Origin: Anaerolineae bacterium
Lineage (GTDB): Bacteria > Chloroflexota > Anaerolineae > Aggregatilineales > Phototrophicaceae
Reading direction: 5' to 3'
Assembly: GCA_022822305.1 (NCBI GenBank)
Contig: JAJEBY010000002.1
Span: 334,885-398,884, forward strand
Length of the DNA: 64,000 nucleotides
Shown: positions 1 through 8,588 of the stretch, piece by piece
Layout of the letters: each line of letters opens with the position of its first letter
How positions within the stretch are numbered: position 1 is the stretch's first letter
The notes under the pieces: model-generated
Database searches by the model: none
What the model saw: only the letters and a program-made list of their open reading frames with translations
Told to the model about the DNA's origin: nothing
Translations under genes and position numbers: made by a program

Positions 1-557
1 CCAAAATCAATGTCGGATTGATGCATCAGGCCTTCGTGCGGCAGCTGGCCAATGCGCGGCAAGGCTCGCACAGCACGCTGTCGCGCGGCGAAGTTCGAGC
101 GACAGGCGCCAAGTGGTATCGTCAAAAGGGGACGGGGCGCGCTCGTCACGGCGCCCAGAGCGCTCCGATTTTTGTCGGTGGTGGTCTGGCCTTTGGGCCG
201 AAGCCGCGCGATTACTCCAAGCGGATGCCAAAGAAAATGCGGCGCAGCGCCATACGCTCGACCCTGAGCGCCTTGGTTCGCGACGATCAACTCATGATCG
301 TCGACGACCTGAGCATCGATGTCCCCAAAACCAGCGTCATGCGCGAGATGATTTCGTCGCTTGTCGGCGATCAATCGGCATTGCTGGTGGTTACCGCCGG
401 GCAGGACGCGTTGCGCAAGGGTGTCAGCAACTTGTCAAACGCGCATACGTTGGTCGCCAACTACCTTAATATTCGCGACTTGCTCAAGTATGACAAGGTC
501 ATCATGTCGCTGGATGCGCTCGAAGTGGTCAACAGCATCTGGGGCAAGGAGGGCTGA
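1..557 (+). CDS. rplD: 50S ribosomal protein L4, 5' end outside window
   Basis: Large-subunit protein that lines the peptide exit tunnel. In the window the frame is open from base 3, giving about 184 residues. The first in-frame ATG at 18 is internal, because the residues before it (NVGL) continue the usual L4 start that leads into [16 protein letters not shown]. The tunnel-loop region [16 protein letters not shown] is intact. Family members have about 205 residues, so roughly 20 are missing to the left, where rpsJ and rplC would be expected. The stop lies one base before the rplW start, so the two are translationally close. Confidence 0.97.
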   Translation, partial: KINVGLMHQAFVRQLANARQGSHSTLSRGEVRATGAKWYRQKGTGRARHGAQSAPIFVGGGLAFGPKPRDYSKRMPKKMRRSAIRSTLSALVRDDQLMIVDDLSIDVPKTSVMREMISSLVGDQSALLVVTAGQDALRKGVSNLSNAHTLVANYLNIRDLLKYDKVIMSLDALEVVNSIWGKEG

Positions 558-558
558 G

Positions 559-861
559 ATGCCGGAACTACATCTCTACGATGTCATTCGCCGACCGGTC
601 ATCACCGAAAAGACGACTGCCATGGCTGATGACGAAAACAAATATGTATTTGAAGTGGCGCGCAATGCCAACAAGATCCAGGTCAAGGAAGCGGTCGAGG
701 AAATCTTTGAACTGGAAGGCAAGGTGCTGAGCGTGAACACCATGAATATGCCCGCCAAACGCGGCCGCCGCGGACGGAGCGCGTACATTCGCTCCCGAGC
801 CTGGAAAAAGGCCGTGGTCACTTTGGAAGACGGCGTAACCATTGAGCTGTTCGACGTCTAA
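559..861 (+). CDS. rplW: 50S ribosomal protein L23
   Basis: Protein of 100 residues that binds 23S rRNA at the exit tunnel and docks trigger factor and SRP. It opens with [20 protein letters not shown], where the [10 protein letters not shown] stretch is the family hallmark, and carries the basic loop KRGRRGR. A longer frame reading in from 361 is rejected because ATG 559 follows AAGGAGGG with good spacing and matches the family start. It sits between rplD and rplB in the standard S10 order. Confidence 0.97.
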   Translation: MPELHLYDVIRRPVITEKTTAMADDENKYVFEVARNANKIQVKEAVEEIFELEGKVLSVNTMNMPAKRGRRGRSAYIRSRAWKKAVVTLEDGVTIELFDV

Positions 862-873
862 GGGAGTATTACG

Positions 874-1707
874 ATGCCGATCAAGGTCTATAAGCCGACA
901 TCGCCCGGTCGCCGCGACATGACCGGATATACCTTTGAGGAACTGACAAAGAAGAAGCCCGAGCGCTCCTTGACTAAAGCGCTGCGCAAGACCGGGGGAC
1001 GCAATAATTCCGGTCGCATCACCGTGCGTCATCGCGGCGGCGGCAACAAGCGCAGATATCGGTTGGTTGATTTCAAGCGCGATAAAGAAGATTGTCGAGC
1101 CGAGGTCATCGCGATCGAATACGATCCCAACCGCTCGTCGCGCATCGCATTGCTGGAATACGAAGACGGCGTCAAGAGCTATATCATCGCGCCAATGGGA
1201 TTGACCGTCGGCGATAAGATTGGCAACGGCGCTATGAGCGCCTTGCGTCCGGGCAACAGCCGAGCGTTGAAAGATATCCCGCTGGGAACGGTTGTGCACA
1301 ATATCGAAATGCGACCGGGCAAGGGCGGGCAGTTGGCGCGTTCAGCCGGAACCTCAGCGCAGATTCTGGCTTCGGAAGGCAAATACGTGACCCTGCGGCT
1401 GCCCAGTGGCGAGATGCGCATGATCCTGTCAACTTGTCGCGCCACCATCGGGCAAGTGGGCAACGCCGAACATTCCAACGTCAAGTTGGGCAAGGCCGGG
1501 CGCCGGCGCTGGATGGGATGGAGACCGACCGTACGCGGAACGGCGATGGATCCGGCCAGTCATCCGCACGGCGGCGGTGAGGGCAAAACTGGCATTGGCA
1601 TGGCCGCGCCCAAGACGCCGTGGGGCAAGAACGCGCTCGGCGTCCGTACGCGCCGCAACAAACGCACCGGTCGCTTTATTGTTCGCCGCCGTGGCAAACG
1701 CCGTTAG
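874..1707 (+). CDS. rplB: 50S ribosomal protein L2
   Basis: Protein of 277 residues, the normal length, needed for subunit joining and peptidyl-transferase activity. It starts [19 protein letters not shown] and contains the strongly conserved [10 protein letters not shown] loop near the C-terminus, whose histidine reaches toward the catalytic centre. The C-terminus is the usual arginine- and lysine-rich tail. It has a GGGAG ribosome-binding site and lies 12 bases after rplW. Confidence 0.98.
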   Translation: MPIKVYKPTSPGRRDMTGYTFEELTKKKPERSLTKALRKTGGRNNSGRITVRHRGGGNKRRYRLVDFKRDKEDCRAEVIAIEYDPNRSSRIALLEYEDGVKSYIIAPMGLTVGDKIGNGAMSALRPGNSRALKDIPLGTVVHNIEMRPGKGGQLARSAGTSAQILASEGKYVTLRLPSGEMRMILSTCRATIGQVGNAEHSNVKLGKAGRRRWMGWRPTVRGTAMDPASHPHGGGEGKTGIGMAAPKTPWGKNALGVRTRRNKRTGRFIVRRRGKRR

Positions 1708-1724
1708 TTTCGGGAGAAACCTGA

Positions 1725-1994
1725 ATGTCACGATCTTTGAAAAAGGGCTACTACATCAGCCCAAAGCTGCTCGAAAAGGTTGAGCGCCTCAATCAGCAAA
1801 ACGCCAAAGTGGTGATTCGGGCCTGGAGCCGGGCCAGCACGATCTTCCCGCAGATGGTCGGGCATACAATCGCCGTTCATGACGGTCGGCGTCACGTGCC
1901 TATCTACATCACCGAGAATATGGTGGGACACAAGCTGGGTGAATTTGCGCCGACGCGTACCTTCCGCGGGCATATCACCGATAGCAGGCGATAG
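1725..1994 (+). CDS. rpsS: 30S ribosomal protein S19
   Basis: Protein of 89 residues in the head of the small subunit, working with S13 near the A site. It starts [16 protein letters not shown], and the C-terminal [13 protein letters not shown] is typical. The start follows GGGAGAAACCTGA. The following rplV gene begins 11 bases after the stop. Confidence 0.97.
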   Translation: MSRSLKKGYYISPKLLEKVERLNQQNAKVVIRAWSRASTIFPQMVGHTIAVHDGRRHVPIYITENMVGHKLGEFAPTRTFRGHITDSRR

Positions 1995-2004
1995 GGGAAT
2001 GGCC

Positions 2005-2349
2005 ATGGAAGTACGCGCAATGACCAAGTACTTGCCGATCTCGCCGCGCAAACTGCGCCTCGTCTGCGACCAGGTGCGCGGCATGGATGCGCAGGAAGCG
2101 ATGATCGTGCTCGATTATATGCCGCAGAAAGGCGCCGAACTGGTGAGCAAGACTTTGTCTGCGGCGATGGCGAACGCTTCAAACAACTTTGATCTCAATC
2201 CGGATGACCTGTTTGTTTCGAAGATTTACGCAGGCGACGGGCCGACCTTGAAACGGTTCAAAGCCGGCGCCCGCGGACGCTATAAGCCGCGTTTGAAGCG
2301 CACGTGTCACCTTTGGGTGACTTTGGAGGAACGAGAGGAAGATGATTAA
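2005..2349 (+). CDS. rplV: 50S ribosomal protein L22
   Basis: Protein of about 114 residues whose hairpin reaches into the exit tunnel. Two ATGs are possible. 1999 has only one base between it and AGGGG (1993-1997), while 2005 has seven, so 2005 is preferred; the choice changes two residues. Family features are MTKYLPISPRKLRLVCDQVR at the N-terminus and the GARGRYKPRLKRTCH loop. The stop TAA overlaps the rpsC ATG by one base (TAATG), which suggests translational coupling. Confidence 0.96.
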   Translation: MEVRAMTKYLPISPRKLRLVCDQVRGMDAQEAMIVLDYMPQKGAELVSKTLSAAMANASNNFDLNPDDLFVSKIYAGDGPTLKRFKAGARGRYKPRLKRTCHLWVTLEEREEDD

Positions 2350-3041
2350 TGGGTCGTAAAGTTCATCCTAAAGGATTTCGTCTTAAGGTAATCCGCGAGT
2401 GGGACGCTCGCTGGTACGCGGAAGGCGAGCGCTACGTCAATCTATTGATGGAAGATCGCAAGATTCGCAAGTTCCTCAAGCAGGAAACGAAGCGCGCCGG
2501 TGTATCGCGCATTGAGATCGAGCGTCATCCCAACCTGGTAATCATCACCATCAATACCGTGCGGCCCGGTTTGATCATCGGCCGCAAAGGCGAGGCAGTC
2601 AAGGAACTGCGTCAAAAGCTGCAGGATATGACCGGCAAGAAGGTAAAAGTTGAGGTCAGCGAGATTGAGAAACCCGACCTCGACGCGACTTTGGTCGCGG
2701 AAAACGTCGCCTCGCAGCTGGTGCGCCGTATCGGGCACAGTCGGGCCATGAAGCGCGCCATCATGCAGGCGATGCGGCAGGGCGCCGGCGGCATCCGCAT
2801 CGAAGTCAGCGGTCGCCTGGGTGGAGCGGATATGTCGAGGCGCGAGTGGATGTTTGATGGCCGCGTGCCACGCAACACCTTGCGGGCGGATATCGATTAT
2901 GGCTTTGCCGAAGCGAAGACTACTTTCGGCCAGATCGGGGTCAAAGTCTGGATTTATACCGGCGATGTATTGCACGACGAGTGGCCCATCAACAATGCAA
3001 GTCGCGCCGGTCAAGACGGTCGGCGCGGCCGCCGCAACTAG
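2349..3041 (+). CDS. rpsC: 30S ribosomal protein S3
   Basis: Protein of 230 residues at the mRNA entry channel. It starts MGRKVHPKGFRLKVIREWDA. A KH-type RNA-binding stretch is visible at GLIIGRKGEAVKEL (residues about 78-91), and the C-terminal half has the S3 signature around RIEVSGRLGGADMSRREW. The start overlaps the rplV stop by one base. A 65-base spacer precedes rplP. Confidence 0.97.
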   Translation: MGRKVHPKGFRLKVIREWDARWYAEGERYVNLLMEDRKIRKFLKQETKRAGVSRIEIERHPNLVIITINTVRPGLIIGRKGEAVKELRQKLQDMTGKKVKVEVSEIEKPDLDATLVAENVASQLVRRIGHSRAMKRAIMQAMRQGAGGIRIEVSGRLGGADMSRREWMFDGRVPRNTLRADIDYGFAEAKTTFGQIGVKVWIYTGDVLHDEWPINNASRAGQDGRRGRRN

Positions 3042-3106
3042 CCGGCTTGCGCCGTCCCGCGATTGCAGCGGTAGGGCGCGATTGAAACACTAAAGGAGCA
3101 TTGCGC

Positions 3107-3541
3107 ATGTTGATGCCAAAACGCAGAAAATACAACAAACAGATGCGCGGCCGCATGCGCGGCAAAGCGAGCCGCGGCGCCGTTGTGCAGTTTGGCGATT
3201 ATGGCTTGCAAGCGCTGGAACCAAGCTGGGTAACCAGCCGCCAGATCGAAGCGTGTCGGCGCGCCATGGTGCGCTATATCCGCCGTCGCGGCAAAGTCTG
3301 GATCCGCATCTTCCCGGATAAGCCGGTGACGCAGAAGGCCGCCGAAACCCGCATGGGCAAGGGCAAGGGCTCGGTCGAGAAATGGGTCTGCGTGGTTAAG
3401 CCCGGGCGCATCCTCTTCGAAATGAGCGGTGTGCCGGAAGATGACGCGCGCGAAGCCCTGCGCCTGGCATCGCACAAATTGCCCATCAAGACCAAATTTG
3501 TGAAACGCTTTGATCCCATTTCCGGCCGGGAGGTCAACTGA
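3107..3541 (+). CDS. rplP: 50S ribosomal protein L16
   Basis: Protein of 144 residues that helps position A-site tRNA. It starts [19 protein letters not shown] and carries the conserved [19 protein letters not shown] region. ATG 3107 is chosen over the upstream TTG at 3101 because it has AGGAG eight bases upstream and gives the family start. The stop TGA overlaps the rpmC ATG (TGATG). Confidence 0.97.
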   Translation: MLMPKRRKYNKQMRGRMRGKASRGAVVQFGDYGLQALEPSWVTSRQIEACRRAMVRYIRRRGKVWIRIFPDKPVTQKAAETRMGKGKGSVEKWVCVVKPGRILFEMSGVPEDDAREALRLASHKLPIKTKFVKRFDPISGREVN

Positions 3542-3771
3542 TGTACATCAATGAAATCCGCGCGATGTCCACCGATGACATTCTGGACAAGATTGAAGAC
3601 TTGAAAGTGGAAATGTATACCTACCGTATTCAAAGAGAGTCCGGCGAATTGAAAGATACCACGCTGTTTCGCAAAACCCGGCGAGACATCGCGCGCTTGA
3701 AGACGGCGCTCCGTGAACGAGAGCTGGCCGCCGAGCTTGTTACTGGAGGAGGGTCAGGCGATGCCCAATAA
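3541..3771 (+). CDS. rpmC: 50S ribosomal protein L29
   Basis: Small two-helix protein of 76 residues near the exit tunnel. [20 protein letters not shown] and the later [17 protein letters not shown] fit the family. It has a slightly longer acidic and glycine-rich tail than usual ([10 protein letters not shown]), because the 3' end also carries the GGAGG ribosome-binding site and the first 11 bases of rpsQ. It is coupled to rplP by a one-base overlap. Confidence 0.95.
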   Translation: MYINEIRAMSTDDILDKIEDLKVEMYTYRIQRESGELKDTTLFRKTRRDIARLKTALRERELAAELVTGGGSGDAQ

Positions 3772-4021
3772 TCGCAAACGAATGGTCGGCACGGTTGTCA
3801 GCGACAAAATGCAGAAGACCGTGGTTGTCGCCATCGAGAACCGCATGATGCACCCGATTTATCGCAAAGTCATCACCAAAACACGCAAGGTCATGGCCCA
3901 TGATGAAACCGGTGTGGGAGTGGGCGCGCTTGTCCGCATTGTGCAAAGCAAACCGATGAGCAGGCGCAAGCGCTGGGTCGTCGAAGAAGTGCTGCAACAG
4001 CAAGATGAACTGCGCTCCTAG
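3761..4021 (+). CDS. rpsQ: 30S ribosomal protein S17
   Basis: Protein of 86 residues, OB-fold, binding 16S rRNA. It starts [20 protein letters not shown], which matches the family; the upstream in-frame ATG at 3713 is read-through of rpmC sequence. ATG 3761 has GGAGGAGGG eight or more bases upstream and overlaps rpmC by 11 bases. KPMSRRKRWVVEEVL near the end is typical. A 96-base spacer without a visible gene follows. Confidence 0.96.
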   Translation: MPNNRKRMVGTVVSDKMQKTVVVAIENRMMHPIYRKVITKTRKVMAHDETGVGVGALVRIVQSKPMSRRKRWVVEEVLQQQDELRS

Positions 4022-4117
4022 ACTCGTTGATCTTGCGCCGGGCTGCCGTCAAAGGTCCGCAGCAGGCGATCGGCGAACTGGGGCAGCAACAGTTACTTTG
4101 AAGAGGGAGGGTCAACG

Positions 4118-4489
4118 ATGATTCAGACAGAGTCTCGTCTGAAGATCGCAGACAACAGCGGAGCGCAGGAATTGCTTGTGATCCGCGTTATAGGCGGCTC
4201 ACGAGTGAAATATGGCTATGTCGGCGACATCGTTGTTGGCACAGTCAAATCGGCATCGACCAGCGGCGGCGTCAAGAAAGGCGAATTGGTGCGCGCCGTT
4301 ATCGTCCGGACGCACAAGGAATATCGACGGCCGGACGGCTCAAGCATCCGCTTTGATGATAATGCCGCGGTTGTCCTGGCAGAGGATCTTGAGAATCCGC
4401 GGGGCACGCGCGTTTTTGGTCCGGTCGCCCGCGAACTGCGAGACAAGGGTTTCATGAAAATTGTTTCGCTGGCGCCGGAATCTTTGTAG
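4118..4489 (+). CDS. rplN: 50S ribosomal protein L14
   Basis: Protein of 123 residues, close to the usual 122, at the subunit interface. It starts [20 protein letters not shown] and contains the L14 signature in the region [28 protein letters not shown] precedes the start. Confidence 0.98.
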   Translation: MIQTESRLKIADNSGAQELLVIRVIGGSRVKYGYVGDIVVGTVKSASTSGGVKKGELVRAVIVRTHKEYRRPDGSSIRFDDNAAVVLAEDLENPRGTRVFGPVARELRDKGFMKIVSLAPESL

Positions 4490-4544
4490 GACGCGCGGTC
4501 TATTGCGGGACTGACTGCCTGAGCGAATACATAAGGGAAACAAA

Positions 4545-4871
4545 ATGCAACGAATTAAACAAGGGGACCTGGTCGAAGTCATCGCCGGCAAAGACAAGGG
4601 CTTGCGCGGTGAAGTCGTGCGCGTCCTGCGACAGAAAGATCGGGTGATTGTCAATGGCGTCAACATCATGAAGCGCCATCGCAAAGCGCGCCCAGCGCCC
4701 GGCGGCCAGCAAATCCCGGCCCAAATCATCGAGTTTGAAGCGCCTTTGCACCTATCCAACGTGATGCTGGTTTGCCCAACCAGCGATGAGCCGACCCGCG
4801 TCGGCTTTCGCTTCACTGATGACGGGCGCAAAGTACGCTACAGCAAAAAAAGCGGCAGCATAATCGAGTAG
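4545..4871 (+). CDS. rplX: 50S ribosomal protein L24
   Basis: Protein of 108 residues that starts large-subunit assembly. The N-terminal KOW motif is clear: [20 protein letters not shown] (residues about 5-24). The C-terminal half [13 protein letters not shown] is family-like. It lies 55 bases after rplN and 16 bases before rplE. Confidence 0.97.
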   Translation: MQRIKQGDLVEVIAGKDKGLRGEVVRVLRQKDRVIVNGVNIMKRHRKARPAPGGQQIPAQIIEFEAPLHLSNVMLVCPTSDEPTRVGFRFTDDGRKVRYSKKSGSIIE

Positions 4872-4887
4872 CGGAGCGAGGCAAAAT

Positions 4888-5430
4888 ATGGAAAACCGCA
4901 TGTACACCCGCTATCGGGAAGAGGTCGCGCCCATTTTGCGGCAAGAATTTGGATACACCAATTCGCTGCAAGTGCCGACGATCAGCAAGATCACGGTCAA
5001 TATCGGCGTGGGCGAGGCGATTGACGAACCGAAATCCCTCGATGGCGCTGTTGAAGACCTGAAAGTCATCACCGGTCAGCAGCCGGTTGTCACCCGCGCC
5101 AAGAAAAGCATCGCCACCTATAAGCTGCGCGCGGGACGGGCGATCGGCGTCAAGGTGACGCTGCGCAAACAGAAGATGTGGTCGCTTTACGACCGGCTGG
5201 TCAACATCGCCTTGCCGCGTATTCGCGACTTCCGCGGCGTGTCGCCGAAGCTCGATGGGCGCGGCAATTTCACCGTGGGCCTTCGCGAACAGCTGGTATT
5301 CCCGGAAATTGACTTTGACAAAATCGACAAGGTCCGCGGGATGGAGATCACAATCGTTACTACTGCAGATACGGACGAGGAAGGACGCCGCTTGCTTTCG
5401 CTGCTCGGCATGCCTTTCCAGGGAAACTAA
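4888..5430 (+). CDS. rplE: 50S ribosomal protein L5
   Basis: Protein of 180 residues that carries 5S rRNA and contacts P-site tRNA. Conserved segments visible are [20 protein letters not shown] near the N-terminus, [21 protein letters not shown] in the middle and [20 protein letters not shown] near the end. Length is normal. It lies 10 bases before rpsN. Confidence 0.98.
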   Translation: MENRMYTRYREEVAPILRQEFGYTNSLQVPTISKITVNIGVGEAIDEPKSLDGAVEDLKVITGQQPVVTRAKKSIATYKLRAGRAIGVKVTLRKQKMWSLYDRLVNIALPRIRDFRGVSPKLDGRGNFTVGLREQLVFPEIDFDKIDKVRGMEITIVTTADTDEEGRRLLSLLGMPFQGN

Positions 5431-5440
5431 AGGATCATAT

Positions 5441-5623
5441 ATGGCCAAGACCTGTATGCAATATCGGGAACAGCGGCGCAAATACGCCGTTCGAGTACGT
5501 CATCGTTGCAAGCTATGCGGCCGTCCGCGAGGGTATATCCGCCGCTTTGGCTTGTGCAGGATTTGCTTCCGCGAAATGGCGCTCAACGGCGAAATTCCCG
5601 GCGTTGTAAAATCGAGTTGGTAG
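5441..5623 (+). CDS. rpsN: 30S ribosomal protein S14, zinc-binding type
   Basis: Short (60-residue) S14 of the zinc-ribbon type, sometimes called rpsZ. ATG 5441 gives [15 protein letters not shown]; the longer frame from 5255 runs through rplE and is rejected. Four zinc ligands are visible at C23, C26, C39 and C42 (CKLC and CRIC). The zinc-free paralogue made under zinc limitation is not in this window. The stop overlaps the ribosome-binding site of rpsH. Confidence 0.96.
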   Translation: MAKTCMQYREQRRKYAVRVRHRCKLCGRPRGYIRRFGLCRICFREMALNGEIPGVVKSSW

Positions 5624-5635
5624 GAGGCGATTAAG

Positions 5636-6049
5636 GTGTCTAATGTGACCAACGATCCCATTGCCGATATGCTGACGCGCGTTCGCAATGCGCTGACCGC
5701 GGGCAAACTGGAGGTCATCGTTCCCAAGTCGACCATCAAGGTCGAGATCGCCCGCATTCTTAAGGAAGAAGGCTATATCGCTGATTATGCGATCGGCGAC
5801 GAAAGCCCGGTGCCGCTGATTCACGTCAAGCTCAAGTACTTCGGCTCCCGTCGAGAGCGGCGTCCCGTGATCACGCAGCTGAGGCGCATCAGCAAACCGG
5901 GACGGCGCGTCTATCGCAAGCGCAACGAGTTGCCCATCGTCCTAAGCGGCACTGGTATCGCAATTGTAACCACGCCGAAGGGCGTAATGACGGCGCAGCA
6001 AGCCCGCCGCGATGGCGTCGGCGGCGAAGTCCTGTGTTACGTCTGGTAG
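5636..6049 (+). CDS. rpsH: 30S ribosomal protein S8
   Basis: Protein of 137 residues and a primary 16S rRNA binder. The start is GTG at 5636 with AGGAGG (5622-5627) eight bases upstream. NVTNDPIADMLTRVRNAL at the N-terminus and GTGIAIVTTPKGVMTAQQAR near the C-terminus are family hallmarks. S8 represses the spc operon in enterobacteria; no equivalent site can be judged here. Confidence 0.97.
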   Translation: MSNVTNDPIADMLTRVRNALTAGKLEVIVPKSTIKVEIARILKEEGYIADYAIGDESPVPLIHVKLKYFGSRRERRPVITQLRRISKPGRRVYRKRNELPIVLSGTGIAIVTTPKGVMTAQQARRDGVGGEVLCYVW

Positions 6050-6064
6050 AGAAGAGGAAGCGTC

Positions 6065-6613
6065 ATGTCGCGAATTGGCAAGCAGCCCATACCATTGCCG
6101 GACAAAGTGACGGTCCAGATTGACAAGACATCCGTGACGGTCAAAGGTCCCAAGGGCCAGCTCTCTCAGGACTTCAATCCGGAAATGACGATTCGGCAAG
6201 ACAACGGATCGCTGATTGTCGAGCGCCCATCCGACCTGCGCCATCACAAGGCGCTGCACGGGTTGACGCGCGCCCTGCTGGCGAATATGGTCATCGGCGT
6301 CTCTGACGGCTACCGCAAGACGCTGGAGATTCAAGGCGTCGGTTATCAAGCGGCGCTGCAAGGCAAAAACCTGCAATTGCGGCTGGGTCACTCGCACGAG
6401 ATTGTCGTTGAGCCGCCGGGCGATATCAGCTTTGACGTGCCGCAGGAATCGCGCGGATCGATCATCCATGTTGATGGTATAGACAAACAGGTTGTCGGAC
6501 AGATCGCGGCGGAGATCCGCGGATGGCGTCCGCCGGAACCTTACAAGGGCAAAGGCGTGCGCTATCTCGGCGAGTATGTCCGGCGTAAAGCCGGCAAAGC
6601 GGGCAAGAAGTAG
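6065..6613 (+). CDS. rplF: 50S ribosomal protein L6
   Basis: Protein of 182 residues made of two related domains. It starts MSRIGKQPIPLPDKVTVQID. The C-terminal signature around RPPEPYKGKGVRYLGEYVRR is present. It lies 15 bases after rpsH; a 55-base spacer precedes rplR. Confidence 0.98.
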   Translation: MSRIGKQPIPLPDKVTVQIDKTSVTVKGPKGQLSQDFNPEMTIRQDNGSLIVERPSDLRHHKALHGLTRALLANMVIGVSDGYRKTLEIQGVGYQAALQGKNLQLRLGHSHEIVVEPPGDISFDVPQESRGSIIHVDGIDKQVVGQIAAEIRGWRPPEPYKGKGVRYLGEYVRRKAGKAGKK

Positions 6614-6668
6614 AACGGCGACGCCAGTTTGGCTTTGCGCTTATCCAGGATAAAACGAGGTTGGCAAC

Positions 6669-7043
6669 ATGCCTGATATAGTAGGTCGCAGAAAGTATCT
6701 CGCTCGCAAGCGGCGTCATCGGCGCGTGCGCAAGCATATTTCAGGATCGGCTCAGCGTCCGCGTATGAATATCTATCGCAGCAACAAGAACGTCTTTGTG
6801 CAGGTGATTGATGATGTCGCCGGACGTACGCTGGTGTCCTGCTCGACAATTGATAAAGAAATCGCGTCGTCCTTGACCGAGAAGAACAAAGTGCAAGCGG
6901 CCAAGATCGTAGGACAAACGGTTGGCCAACGCGCGAAACAAGCGGGCATCTCAACAGTCGTATTCGATCGCGGCGGATTCAAATATGCCGGTCGCGTCGC
7001 GGCCGTCGCCGAAGGCGCTCGCGAAGCTGGTTTGGAATTGTAG
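6669..7043 (+). CDS. rplR: 50S ribosomal protein L18
   Basis: Protein of 124 residues that binds 5S rRNA. The basic N-terminus [20 protein letters not shown] is typical, and the C-terminal [20 protein letters not shown] matches the family signature. It lies 15 bases before rpsE. Confidence 0.97.
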   Translation: MPDIVGRRKYLARKRRHRRVRKHISGSAQRPRMNIYRSNKNVFVQVIDDVAGRTLVSCSTIDKEIASSLTEKNKVQAAKIVGQTVGQRAKQAGISTVVFDRGGFKYAGRVAAVAEGAREAGLEL

Positions 7044-7058
7044 GTCTGGAGTTGACAT

Positions 7059-7619
7059 ATGGCAGATAATAGACGTCGGGATTCACGCAGGAACCAGGAC
7101 GATCGCGACGAACTCGATGAGCGCGTGGTGGATATTCGCCGCGTCGCCAAGGTTATCAAAGGCGGCCGCCGCTTTGCATTCCGCACTGTGGTGGTTGTAG
7201 GCGACAACAAAGGCAATATCGGCGTCGGCATCGGCAAAGCGAGGGCAGTGCCCGATAGCATTCGCAAAGCTGCCGAGCGCGCTCGCCGCAACATTGGTCC
7301 TGTTTCCTTGTCTGGCACCACCATTCCCTACACCGTCACCGGTCGTTATGGCGGGGCGCGCGTGCTTTTGAAGCCGGCCGCTCCCGGTACGGGTGTGATC
7401 GCCGGCGGCGGCGTGCGCGCGGTCCTGGAAGCGGTAGGGGTTCGCAATATTTTGACCAAGAGCCAGGGCAGCGCCAACTTGCTCAACGTGACCATGGCGA
7501 CGCTTGACGCGCTGAAGCAGCTGCGCAGCGCCGAACTGTTGGCGCAAATGCGCGGCAAGCAGGTTCACGAAGTGGCGCCCGTCTGGGAACGCCGCAGCGG
7601 GGAAGGCGCCGAAGCATGA
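7059..7619 (+). CDS. rpsE: 30S ribosomal protein S5
   Basis: Protein of 186 residues involved in decoding accuracy. It has a charged N-terminal extension ([20 protein letters not shown]) before the double-stranded RNA-binding domain, with [20 protein letters not shown] and the glycine-rich [13 protein letters not shown] region. The stop overlaps rpmD by four bases (ATGA). Confidence 0.97.
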   Translation: MADNRRRDSRRNQDDRDELDERVVDIRRVAKVIKGGRRFAFRTVVVVGDNKGNIGVGIGKARAVPDSIRKAAERARRNIGPVSLSGTTIPYTVTGRYGGARVLLKPAAPGTGVIAGGGVRAVLEAVGVRNILTKSQGSANLLNVTMATLDALKQLRSAELLAQMRGKQVHEVAPVWERRSGEGAEA

Positions 7620-7819
7620 GCGAGAAAAGCGGCAAGCTCTTGAAAATCACCTTGATCAAGAGCCCCATCGGCTACAACGGCAAACAGAAAGCCACCGTCC
7701 AATCGCTGGGGCTGCGGCGCATGGGTCACAGCGTCTTGATCGGCGACGCGCCGCGAATCCGCGGCATGATCAACAAAGTCAGCCACCTGGTGGCTGTCGA
7801 AGAGGTTGTGGAATCATGA
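7616..7819 (+). CDS. rpmD: 50S ribosomal protein L30
   Basis: Protein of 67 residues. [20 protein letters not shown] and the later [20 protein letters not shown] are characteristic. It overlaps rpsE at its start and rplO at its end, both by four bases, so the three genes are probably translationally coupled. Confidence 0.96.
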   Translation: MSEKSGKLLKITLIKSPIGYNGKQKATVQSLGLRRMGHSVLIGDAPRIRGMINKVSHLVAVEEVVES

Positions 7820-8343
7820 AACTACACGACTTGAGACCCGATCCGGGTTCGAAACGCAAACGCACCCGCGTCGGACGAGGGATTTCCGCTGGCAAAGGCA
7901 AAACGGCCGGGCGCGGCAACAAGGGGCAAGGCTCGCGCAGCGGCGGCGGCAAGGGTCCATACTTCGAGGGCGGACAGCTGCCATTGGTGCGGCGTTTGCC
8001 ATTCAAGCGCGGCTTCACCAATATCTTCGCTATCGCCTATCAGGAAGTCAACGTCAACATGCTTGACCTCCGATTTGACGAAGGCGCTTTGGTAAACGGC
8101 GATTCGCTGGCTGCGGCAGGGCTGGTCCGTGATTCGGACAAACCGATCAAGATTCTCGGTCGCGGCGAGCTGGGCAAGCGCCTGGATGTGCATGCCAACA
8201 AGTTCAGCAAGAGCGCTGCCGCCAAGATTGAAGCAGCCGGCGGAAGCGTCAACCGGCACGATCTGAAATTGACGGGCGCGCGCGCAACCATCAAGAAAAT
8301 GCGCAAGGTCGATCTGCAGCGGCTTTATGGAGAAGGCGATTGA
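7816..8343 (+). CDS. rplO: 50S ribosomal protein L15
   Basis: Protein of 175 residues, slightly long for the family (about 145-150). It opens [20 protein letters not shown], followed by the glycine-rich region that threads into 23S rRNA and [23 protein letters not shown] 7816 overlaps the rpmD stop. The C-terminal domain is complete. A 245-base spacer with a possible micro-gene separates it from secY. Confidence 0.96.
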   Translation: MKLHDLRPDPGSKRKRTRVGRGISAGKGKTAGRGNKGQGSRSGGGKGPYFEGGQLPLVRRLPFKRGFTNIFAIAYQEVNVNMLDLRFDEGALVNGDSLAAAGLVRDSDKPIKILGRGELGKRLDVHANKFSKSAAAKIEAAGGSVNRHDLKLTGARATIKKMRKVDLQRLYGEGD

Positions 8344-8436
8344 GCGAATTCAGCTTCATCCAATCGCTCGCGTCGAAACCTGACGCCTTCGTCTGCGTAA
8401 ATGATATTGCGCGGCGCAATCCAAAGGGACGCGAGC

Positions 8437-8535
8437 ATGGGAAGTCGCCAGTTTATCCCTATCGCAAAGATTACGATTGGCATTCTGCTGCTCTTTGCGT
8501 GTTCGGTCGTAATGCTGGATCTGAACCACTGGTAG
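8437..8535 (+). CDS. Possible 32-residue single-pass membrane peptide
   Basis: The rplO-secY spacer holds an ATG at 8437 with an AAGGGA ribosome-binding site about seven bases upstream and a TAG at 8533-8535. The predicted peptide is MGSRQFIPIAKITIGILLLF followed by ACSVVMLDLNHW. It has a short basic head (R4, K11), one hydrophobic span at about residues 12-27 and a short tail. The gene position just before the translocon subunit suggests, but does not show, a link to membrane insertion. I do not recognise a family. A frame of 66 codons from 8340 in another phase looks like noise. Confidence 0.5.
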   Translation: MGSRQFIPIAKITIGILLLFACSVVMLDLNHW

Positions 8536-8588
8536 CCTGATACGGGCAGGCGCATGCCGAAAGTGAACGTTAACGAGGGACGTCTAAA

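Noticed and set aside
8340..8540. 66-codon frame after rplO
   Set aside because: The product looks like random coding of the spacer; the 32-codon frame at 8437 in another phase has a better start and a membrane-span pattern.
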